Source: Pseudomonadota bacterium (lineage in GTDB: Bacteria > Pseudomonadota > Alphaproteobacteria > Rhizobiales > Xanthobacteraceae). Taken from it: a stretch of DNA of 22,114 nucleotides. Within the stretch, counting starts at the first letter, position 1; each line of letters begins with the position of its first letter. The stretch covers positions 1 to 22,114 of the forward strand of contig JAEZEY010000099.1 in assembly GCA_023432845.1 (NCBI GenBank). The letters are read 5' to 3'. Shown here one piece after another: positions 16,593 to 22,114 of the stretch. The notes under the pieces were generated by a model. It worked only from the letters and a program-made list of their open reading frames with translations. It was not told where the DNA came from and did no database searches. The position numbers and the translations under genes are program-made.

Positions 16593-16731
16593 TGTACCTC
16601 GCGCGTCGCGACCTGGACGGAGCCGGGTGTCTGCCGGGAGCGCCCGTCTAGCGCAGCGCGCCCGCGATTTCGATTGCGAAGTTTGCACCTGCCAATGAAT
16701 TGCAGGAAAGTCTGGCTTGCCGGATTAGAGG
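16593..16731 (-). promoter_or_regulatory. 139-base gap between gntR and the CDF gene
   Basis: It should contain the CDF promoter on the - strand, unless that gene is read from gntR. I see no clear -35/-10 pair, no metal-regulator box and no strong terminator after gntR. Confidence 0.25.
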
Positions 16732-17460
16732 CTAGTTCGCAGCCTTGCCCGGGGTCACGAGCTCCGGATGGGCTTTGGCAAAAACTTCGAGTTCGGTCAT
16801 GACCGCGTCGAGATGTTTACTCATGGCCATGGCGGCGGTTTCAGGCTGGCGGGCGGCGAGAGCGGCAAAGATCTGCTCATGCTCGGCGTAGGTTTCCGAC
16901 TGCCTCTCCGGCGTACATAGAAAAAGTCGCATGCGATCCAGATTGGCGCGTGCCGCCTCGACAGCGGCGACGACGCGCTCATAGCCGAGCGTTTTCAGAA
17001 GCAAGGCATGGAAGTCGAGATCGAGCGCGTGGAAGCCTTCCAGGTCATCGCTATCCAGAGCGCGGCGCTGTCTGGCGAGGTTCTCGCGGAACGTCTCAAT
17101 CAGGCTGTCCGATATGCGGGGAGCGATGTAGCGGAGGGCCTCGCACTCCAATGCGCGGCGAATAAACATCGCCTGACGGCAATCGGCGACGTCGATCCGC
17201 GAGACGATCGTGCCGCGTTGCGGCAATACAACGACAAAGCCCTCCTCGGCGAGGCGGCCGAGCGCTTCCGACACGGGAAATCGCGAGACTTTCAAGCGCT
17301 CGCATAACGCATTCTTGTCGATGGTTTCGCCCGGTCGCATTTCGAGGCGGACGATGGCGTCGCGGACGGCATCCTGGATACGCTGCACGGTGCCGCCGCG
17401 CTCGTGTCGGTCGAGTACCGGTAGGAATGTGTAATCCTGCTTGCGAATGTATTCGGACAT
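16732..17460 (-). CDS. GntR-family transcriptional regulator, FadR/FCD subfamily
   Basis: This 242-residue cytoplasmic repressor has a winged helix-turn-helix at about 20-90 (R-P-G-E-T-I-D and V-S-R-F-P-V-S-E-A-L-G-R-L). A helical FCD ligand domain follows (about 95-225). The expected metal or ligand residues are present: Asp147 with His151 (D-L-D-F-H), His194 and His216. FCD regulators commonly bind sugar acids or other carboxylates and leave the operator on ligand binding. The gene is divergent from dctP, 130 bases apart, so it most likely controls the TRAP/dehydratase operon and itself. No Shine-Dalgarno sequence precedes the ATG. A predicted promoter places transcription start at or next to the start codon, so translation may be leaderless. 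The inducer is probably the transported sugar acid or its dehydration product; this is inference. Confidence 0.92.
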   Translation of the reverse strand: MSEYIRKQDYTFLPVLDRHERGGTVQRIQDAVRDAIVRLEMRPGETIDKNALCERLKVSRFPVSEALGRLAEEGFVVVLPQRGTIVSRIDVADCRQAMFIRRALECEALRYIAPRISDSLIETFRENLARQRRALDSDDLEGFHALDLDFHALLLKTLGYERVVAAVEAARANLDRMRLFLCTPERQSETYAEHEQIFAALAARQPETAAMAMSKHLDAVMTELEVFAKAHPELVTPGKAAN

Positions 17461-17462
17461 AG

Positions 17463-17472
17463 TAACATGTTA
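17463..17472. promoter_or_regulatory. Candidate GntR operator palindrome
   Basis: TAACATGTTA is a perfect 10-bp palindrome starting 3 bases outside the gntR ATG, in the only divergent gap next to the regulator. It overlaps the predicted gntR -10 hexamer. It does not match the E. coli FadR consensus, so the assignment rests on position and symmetry. Confidence 0.45.
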
Positions 17473-17495
17473 GTCGACGGACGAACCGAACTCAA
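17467..17495 (-). promoter_or_regulatory. Predicted gntR promoter (leaderless)
   Basis: On the - strand, TTGAGT (17495-17490) and TAACAT (17472-17467) are spaced by exactly 17 bases. Each hexamer matches 4 of 6 housekeeping consensus positions. Transcription would begin about 6-8 bases on, at or beside the A of the ATG (17460). Read on the + strand, the same palindrome gives TAACAT (17463-17468), 16 bases after TTGCGA (17441-17446), a possible weaker dctP promoter. Confidence 0.4.
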
Positions 17496-17576
17496 CGGTG
17501 TCAGGGCATATACGCCTGCGCCGCCGGCTTCGCCGCAGTTCAGAACAAGCGGGCACAAGACCCGCGAGAAAGTCCT

Positions 17577-17585
17577 GAGGGAGGA
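17577..17585 (+). promoter_or_regulatory. Strong ribosome binding site of dctP
   Basis: GAGGGAGGA ends 5 bases before the ATG. It is one of the best Shine-Dalgarno sequences in the window and fits a binding protein that must be abundant. Confidence 0.75.
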
Positions 17586-17590
17586 ACATA

Positions 17591-18580
17591 ATGTCCAAAT
17601 TTTCAGCGCGCCTGATCTTAGGCGCCACGATCGCGCTTGCCGTCGCCGGCTTGGCCGGACCAGCTTCGGCTCAGACTACCTTGAAATGGGCTCACGTCTA
17701 TGAGACGTCGGAGCCTTACCATACGCAGGCGCTCTGGGCGGCCGAAGAGATCAAGAAGCGGACCAACGGTCGCTACGCGATCCAGGTCTTCCCGGCATCG
17801 CAGCTCGGCAACGAGAACCAGATCAACGAAGGCCTGGGACTCGGCACCGTTGACATCATCTACACGGGCACTTCGTTCGCCGGCTCGATCCACAAGCCGC
17901 TCGCCATCTCCGGCGCGGCGTTCATGATGCGCGACTTCAATCACTGGAAGGCCTATCGCGACAGCAAGCTGTTTCGCGATATTGCCAAAGGTTACGAAGA
18001 CAAGACGAAGCACAAGATCCTCGCTCTGACTTACTACGGCGAGCGCATGGTCACCGCCAACAAGGCCATAACCAAGCCGGAGGATATGAAGGGCATGAAG
18101 CTGCGCGTGCCGCCGGCGCCGCTTTATCTGATGTTTGCCAAGTCGGTCGGCGCCAACGCCACGCCGATTGCCTTTGCTGAAGTCTATCTCGCCCTTCAGC
18201 AGAAGACCGTGGATGGCCAGGAAAATCCGCTGCCGACCATCATGGCCAAGAAGTTCTACGAAGTGCAGACGCATGTGATGCTGACCGGCCATATTATCGA
18301 GTCGCTGCTCTCGATCGTCGGGGCGACGACGTGGTCCAAGCTCTCGGACGCCGATAAGAAGGTGTTCGAAGAAGTGCTGGCGCAGGCCGCGGCCAAGGCG
18401 TCGGACCAAATACGTGCCGCTGAGCAGAAGACGGCGGATGAGCTGCGAAAACTCGGTAAGACCGTGGTCCAGGTCGACCGCGAAGCCTTCCGCAATGCGG
18501 CCATGGCACTCCATAACGACGCCAGCGCCGGCGCCGGCTGGAGCAAGGCCGAGTACGACGCCCTGCAGGCGTTGAAGTAA
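17591..18580 (+). CDS. dctP: TRAP transporter periplasmic substrate-binding protein (DctP family)
   Basis: This 329-residue protein captures a carboxylate ligand in the periplasm and hands it to the DctQM permease. The signal peptide is at 1-27, with cleavage predicted after A-S-A. The mature protein begins with T-L-K-W-A-H. The conserved ligand-carboxylate arginine is Arg172 (M-K-L-R-V-P-P), followed by F-A-E-V-Y-L-A-L-Q-Q and V-D-G-Q-E-N-P, all typical of DctP proteins. A strong GAGGGAGGA ribosome site precedes the ATG. It is the first gene of a TRAP/dehydratase operon. A terminator-like hairpin after the stop probably keeps its mRNA in excess over the permease genes. The family binds C4-dicarboxylates, sialic acid, uronates and aldonates. 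The dehydratase downstream points to a sugar acid here. Confidence 0.95.
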   Translation: MSKFSARLILGATIALAVAGLAGPASAQTTLKWAHVYETSEPYHTQALWAAEEIKKRTNGRYAIQVFPASQLGNENQINEGLGLGTVDIIYTGTSFAGSIHKPLAISGAAFMMRDFNHWKAYRDSKLFRDIAKGYEDKTKHKILALTYYGERMVTANKAITKPEDMKGMKLRVPPAPLYLMFAKSVGANATPIAFAEVYLALQQKTVDGQENPLPTIMAKKFYEVQTHVMLTGHIIESLLSIVGATTWSKLSDADKKVFEEVLAQAAAKASDQIRAAEQKTADELRKLGKTVVQVDREAFRNAAMALHNDASAGAGWSKAEYDALQALK

Positions 18581-18591
18581 GCCATCCGTAG

Positions 18592-18625
18592 CGGTCGCGG
18601 CGATAATTGCCGCGGCCGTTTTTTT
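18592..18625 (+). terminator. Intrinsic terminator/attenuator between dctP and dctQ
   Basis: CGGTCGCGGC (18592-18601) and GCCGCGGCCG (18609-18618) form a 10-bp GC-rich stem with one G-U pair and the 7-base loop GATAATT. Seven consecutive T follow at 18619-18625. It is the clearest intrinsic terminator in the window and lies inside an operon, so partial read-through is expected. Confidence 0.85.
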
Positions 18626-18694
18626 CCCATTTGTCGGAATTGTTGATCGCGCGAGCGAGTCCTCGTTGCGTGCGACTGAGATGGAAATCTGTCG

Positions 18695-19270
18695 ATGACC
18701 GGAGCGAATTCCGCCGACGGTGCGGCGAAGGACGCCGGCAGCGAGCCGTTGATCGTTGCTCACGACGAGGAAGTCGTCATCGAGCAACACCCGGAAGACT
18801 GGCTCGCCTTCGTGCTGTTCTGGGCGCTGGCGACCATCGTCTTCCTTCAATTTTATACGCGTTACATTCTCAACGACAGCCTGGCCTGGACGGAAGAGAT
18901 CGCGCGCTATGGGCTGATGTGGATCACCTTCATCGGCGGCGGCATCGTCGTACGCAAGCAGGCCAATATCGCCGTCGAGGTTCTGCTGCATTTCGCGTCG
19001 AAGCCGGCTCGGCGCCTTCTTCTCGTGGTCATCGACATCATCAAGCTCGGCTTTCTCGCGCTGCTTGCCTACTTCTCGGTGACGATAACGGAACGGATGG
19101 CTATGCAAACCATGACCGTGATCGACTGGCCGATGTCCTACGTCTATGGCGGCGTCGCCGTCGGCTGCTTCCTGATGCTCGCCCGGCAAATCCAGTGCTT
19201 TTGGCGCAACGCCCGGGACGGCTGGCGCGCGGTCTCGGAAAACGTCGGCACCGGCGTTCAGATCGACTGA
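18695..19270 (+). CDS. dctQ: TRAP transporter small permease subunit (DctQ family)
   Basis: This 191-residue inner-membrane protein is the small subunit of the TRAP permease. It has four helices at about 36-58, 70-88, 107-130 and 145-166. The family signatures are present: R-Y-I-L-N-D-S-L-A-W-T-E-E-I-A-R-Y at 56-72, R-K-Q-A-N-I-A-V-E at 87-95 and P-M-S-Y-V-Y-G near 146-152. A polar, acidic N-terminal tail of about 35 residues precedes the first helix and is longer than in many DctQ proteins. The start at 18695 has only a moderate purine-rich site upstream. It lies 114 bases after dctP, beyond the terminator, and 10 bases before dctM. Confidence 0.92.
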   Translation: MTGANSADGAAKDAGSEPLIVAHDEEVVIEQHPEDWLAFVLFWALATIVFLQFYTRYILNDSLAWTEEIARYGLMWITFIGGGIVVRKQANIAVEVLLHFASKPARRLLLVVIDIIKLGFLALLAYFSVTITERMAMQTMTVIDWPMSYVYGGVAVGCFLMLARQIQCFWRNARDGWRAVSENVGTGVQID

Positions 19271-19280
19271 GGAATGTGAA

Positions 19281-20555
19281 ATGGCACTTCTGTTCGTCGC
19301 CTTCTTCGTATTGCTGATTGTCGGCGTTCCGATTTTCATCGCGCTCGGTCTGTCGTCGTTGATCTACACCCATTTCATTTCCGGCATTCCGGATTTCGTC
19401 GTGCTGCACCGCATGGCCGGGGGCGTCGACAGCTTCCCGCTGCTGGCAGTGCCGTTCTTCATTCTGGCCGGCAATCTCATGAATTCGGCCGGCATTACCA
19501 ACCGGATTTTCGCCTTTGCGACCGGGGCGGTGGGCTGGCTGCGCGGCGGCCTGGGTCACGTCAACGTTGTCGGCTCCGTGATTTTCGCCGGCATGTCGGG
19601 CACCGCGGTGGCGGATGCCGGCGGTCTCGGCACCATCGAGATCAAGGCGATGCGCGATCATGGCTACCCGACCAATTTCGCCGTCGGCATCACCGCCGCG
19701 TCCTCGACCATTGGGCCGATCATTCCGCCGTCGCTGCCGATGGTGGTGTTCGGCGTCATGGCCAATACGTCGATCGGCCAATTGTTCGCCGCCGGTTTCG
19801 TGCCGGGGCTGCTAATGGCTGCGTCGCTGATGATCTACACGACCTGGTACGCCCGGCGGCACGGTATCGGCAGCGACCAGGCATTCCGCTGGTTTGAGCT
19901 CGCGCGGTCATTCTTGGCGGCCGTTCCGGCGCTGATGACGCCGGCGATCATCATCGGCGGCATGACTTTCGGGTGGTTTACGCCGACCGAGGCGGCTATC
20001 GCCGCCTGCGTCTGGGCGCTCATCCTCGGCGCGCTGTTGTACCGTACGCTGACGTTCAAGCAATTCTATAAGATCACGCTTGACACCATCGAGACCACGG
20101 CAGCCGTTCTGTTGATCGTCGGCGCGGCCTCGCTGTTCGGATGGGTGCTGACCACGACGCAGGTGACCGACAAGTTCGCGGCGTTGGTGCTGTCGATCAC
20201 GGATGACCCGCTGCTCATCCTGCTCATCATCAACGTCCTGTTGTTGATCGTCGGCTGCTTCATGGAGACCATCGCCGCTATTTCGATCCTAGTTCCGGTG
20301 CTGATGCCGGTTATTCTCAAGGTCGGTATCGACCCGGTGCAGTTTGGCGTCGTTATGGTGCTGAACCTGATGATCGGGCTGTTGACGCCACCGGTCGGCA
20401 TGGTGTTGTTCATCCTGGCGAAGGTCGCCAATATCCCCTTCGACCGGACGGTGAGGGCCGTGTCGCCGTTCCTCATTCCGCTCCTGATCGTGCTGGCTCT
20501 GATTACCGTGATCCCCGAGCTGACGCTCGTGGTACCGCAGTATTTTTACCGTTGA
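19281..20555 (+). CDS. dctM: TRAP transporter large permease subunit (DctM family)
   Basis: This 424-residue polytopic inner-membrane protein is the sodium-driven transport subunit of the TRAP system. About 12 hydrophobic segments are visible over the whole length. The family motifs are G-T-A-V-A-D-A-G-G-L-G near 110-120, S-S-T-I-G-P-I-I-P-P-S with G-P-I-I-P-P-S at 145-151, and the repeated half with N-L-M-I-G-L-L-T-P-P-V-G-M. GAGGA upstream supports the ATG at 19281. It is 10 bases after dctQ and 10 bases before the dehydratase, so all three are translated from one transcript. The length is normal for the family. Confidence 0.95.
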   Translation: MALLFVAFFVLLIVGVPIFIALGLSSLIYTHFISGIPDFVVLHRMAGGVDSFPLLAVPFFILAGNLMNSAGITNRIFAFATGAVGWLRGGLGHVNVVGSVIFAGMSGTAVADAGGLGTIEIKAMRDHGYPTNFAVGITAASSTIGPIIPPSLPMVVFGVMANTSIGQLFAAGFVPGLLMAASLMIYTTWYARRHGIGSDQAFRWFELARSFLAAVPALMTPAIIIGGMTFGWFTPTEAAIAACVWALILGALLYRTLTFKQFYKITLDTIETTAAVLLIVGAASLFGWVLTTTQVTDKFAALVLSITDDPLLILLIINVLLLIVGCFMETIAAISILVPVLMPVILKVGIDPVQFGVVMVLNLMIGLLTPPVGMVLFILAKVANIPFDRTVRAVSPFLIPLLIVLALITVIPELTLVVPQYFYR

Positions 20556-20565
20556 CGAGGTTGAG

Positions 20566-22083
20566 ATGAACGCGCCGCGTACCATTCGCCTTGCCGCCGG
20601 CGACAACGTCATCGTCGCGGTCGACCAGGTCGGGCAGGGCACAATGGTGTCCGGTGTGGCGGCGCAGGCGCGCATCCCGCGCGGCCACAAGATGGCGATC
20701 GTGCCGATCGCGGCGAACGAGCCGGTGCGCAAATACGGCCAGGTCATCGGCTTTGCGTCGCAGGCCATCGCGCCAGGTGACTGGGTGCATGAGCATAATG
20801 TCGTCATGGGTGATTTTGCCCGCGACTATCGCCATGCCGAGGACGCCAGGAACGACGAGGTGCTGCCGCCCGAGCTGCGCGCCACGTTCGAAGGCTATGT
20901 CCGGCCGAACGGCCGCACTGGCACACGTAACTATGTCGGCATCCTCACGTCGGTGAACTGCTCGGCCAGCGTCGCCAAGTTCATCGCCGAGGCCGTCAAT
21001 CGCTCCGGCATCCTGAACGATTATCCGGAGATCGACGGCATCGTGCCCTTCGTCCACGGCACCGGCTGCGGCATGGCCTCGCGCGGCGAGGGCTATGACG
21101 TGTTGCAGCGGACACAATGGGGCTATGCCACGCAGCCCAATCTCGGCGCCGCGCTGATGGTCGGACTGGGCTGCGAGCAGTTCCAGATCGAGCGCATGAA
21201 GAGCGAAGGCCACCTCGTCGAAGGCGATCACTTTCAGACTATGACCATTCAGGCCGTCGGCGGCACCAGGAAGACCGTCGCCGAGGGCGTCGAGCGTGTC
21301 AAAGCCATGCTGCCTGTGGCGGCGAAGGCCAAGCGCGAGACGCGGCCGGCCTCCGAGATCGTTCTGGCGCTGCAATGCGGCGGCTCGGACGGTTATTCGG
21401 GCATTACGGCGAACCCGGCGCTGGGCAAGGCGGTGGACCTTTTGGCCAAGCATGGCGGCACCGGAGTTCTCGCCGAGACGCCGGAGATCTACGGCGCCGA
21501 GCATCTGCTGACCCGCCGCGCGCTCAACACAAAGGTCGGCGAAAAGCTGGTCGAGCGCATCCGCTGGTGGGAGGACTACACCACGCGCAATCGCGGCGAG
21601 ATGAACAACAACCCGTCGCCCGGCAACAAGGCCGGCGGGCTCACGACCATCCTCGAGAAGTCACTCGGCGCAGCGGCGAAAGGCGGCTCAAGCACGTTGC
21701 GCGCGGTCTACGAATATGCCGCGCCGATCACCGAGCGCGGCTTCGTGTTCATGGATACGCCCGGCTACGACCCGGTCGGCGCGACCGGGCAGGTGGCGGG
21801 CGGCGCCAACGTGCTCTGCTTCACCACCGGCCGCGGCTCGGCCTACGGCTGCAAGCCGACCCCGTCGATCAAGATCGCCACCAACTCGGACATCTACCAC
21901 AAGATGATCGACGACATGGACATCGACGGCGGCGACGTGCTCGACGGCGTGTCGCTGGAAGCCAAGGGCCAGGAAATTTTCGACTACATGCTGGCGGTTG
22001 CGTCGGGCAAGCAGAGCAAGTCGGAAGAGCTGGGCTACGGCGATAACGAATTCGTGCCGTGGCAGATCGGGGCGACGTTCTGA
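20566..22083 (+). CDS. UxaA/GarD-family sugar-acid dehydratase (altronate or galactarate dehydratase)
   Basis: These enzymes are Fe(II)-dependent lyases that remove water from a sugar acid, for example D-altronate to 2-keto-3-deoxygluconate (UxaA) or D-galactarate to 5-keto-4-deoxyglucarate (GarD). The 505-residue protein is full length. An N-terminal SAF domain (about 5-90) has candidate metal-site histidines in R-G-H-K (41) and H-E-H (75, 77). The C-terminal catalytic domain starts near 108 with Y-V-R-P-N-G-R-T-G-T-R-N-Y. Cys132 (N-C-S-A) and H-G-T-G-C-G (164-169) follow, then N-N-N-P-S-P-G-N-K-A-G-G and G-C-K-P-T-P-S-I-K. GAGG upstream supports the ATG. It follows dctM by 10 bases. Family membership is clear, but altronate versus galactarate or another sugar acid is not decided here, so no symbol is given. 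No further catabolic genes are in the window. Confidence 0.9.
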   Translation: MNAPRTIRLAAGDNVIVAVDQVGQGTMVSGVAAQARIPRGHKMAIVPIAANEPVRKYGQVIGFASQAIAPGDWVHEHNVVMGDFARDYRHAEDARNDEVLPPELRATFEGYVRPNGRTGTRNYVGILTSVNCSASVAKFIAEAVNRSGILNDYPEIDGIVPFVHGTGCGMASRGEGYDVLQRTQWGYATQPNLGAALMVGLGCEQFQIERMKSEGHLVEGDHFQTMTIQAVGGTRKTVAEGVERVKAMLPVAAKAKRETRPASEIVLALQCGGSDGYSGITANPALGKAVDLLAKHGGTGVLAETPEIYGAEHLLTRRALNTKVGEKLVERIRWWEDYTTRNRGEMNNNPSPGNKAGGLTTILEKSLGAAAKGGSSTLRAVYEYAAPITERGFVFMDTPGYDPVGATGQVAGGANVLCFTTGRGSAYGCKPTPSIKIATNSDIYHKMIDDMDIDGGDVLDGVSLEAKGQEIFDYMLAVASGKQSKSEELGYGDNEFVPWQIGATF

Positions 22084-22114
22084 TCTGAGGGTTTTTCAGC
22101 GCCCCCTCCACCAT
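22084..22114. other. Window end, non-coding
   Basis: Thirty-one bases after the dehydratase stop. No hairpin or start of a next gene can be supported. Confidence 0.4.

Noticed and set aside
16593..16688. 32-residue N-terminal extension of the CDF transporter
   Set aside because: It is Arg-rich and unlike the family. GAGG before ATG 16592 and the membrane domain right after it favour the shorter protein.
17618..19339. 573-codon - strand open frame opposite dctP and dctQ
   Set aside because: Both TRAP genes are certain on the + strand, and this frame also crosses the terminator. It is compositional.
21869..22114. - strand open frame entering at the right edge
   Set aside because: It overlaps the conserved C-terminus of the dehydratase, and its product is Arg/Pro/Ser-rich without a domain.
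1..22114. Search for CRISPR arrays, tRNA or rRNA genes, insertion sequences, phage genes and attachment sites
   Set aside because: No direct-repeat array, cloverleaf or CCA-end pattern, transposase, integrase or flanking repeat was seen by eye. A tool-based scan could still find something small.

Overview
This is a GC-rich window of about 22 kb from an alphaproteobacterium, most likely Hyphomicrobiales (Rhizobiales) near the Bradyrhizobium/Xanthobacteraceae side. The evidence is the gene order cytochrome c biogenesis (ccmF, ccmH) - degP - OmpR-type regulator - histidine kinase - glnE - pleC-like kinase. As I recall it, this resembles the cycHJKL-degP1-regulator-kinase-glnE-pleC order of Sinorhizobium meliloti. 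Strong codon bias leaves many long open frames opposite the real genes. Coding density is high. I see no rRNA, tRNA, CRISPR array, insertion sequence or phage gene.

Left part (1-8984, all + strand): the 3' end of ccmF and a complete ccmH close a cytochrome c maturation operon. An AT-rich gap leads to degP, a periplasmic HtrA-type serine protease with two PDZ domains. After degP comes a 317-bp gap with three GC-rich hairpins, then a two-component regulator and kinase. The kinase gene overlaps glnE by ATGA. GlnE adenylylates and deadenylylates glutamine synthetase. A small SAM-dependent methyltransferase of unknown substrate follows.

Middle part (8999-17460): a PleC/DivJ/PdhS-like membrane PAS kinase and the aminopeptidase pepN are on the - strand. 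A zinc alcohol dehydrogenase on the + strand diverges from pepN. A cation diffusion facilitator with an unusually long C-terminus converges on the dehydrogenase with 3 bases between stop codons. A FadR-type GntR repressor follows on the - strand.

Right part (17461-22083): divergent from gntR lies a compact sugar-acid locus. It holds a TRAP binding protein (dctP), small permease (dctQ), large permease (dctM) and a full-length UxaA/GarD-family sugar-acid dehydratase. The GntR protein probably controls it. A 10-bp palindrome sits immediately upstream of the gntR start codon, and a textbook intrinsic terminator lies between dctP and dctQ.

I found no clearly new biological system. The points most worth checking are the threefold C-terminal repeat of the CDF transporter, the predicted leaderless and autoregulated gntR promoter, the dctP/dctQ attenuator, and the identity of the sugar acid handled by the TRAP/dehydratase operon.
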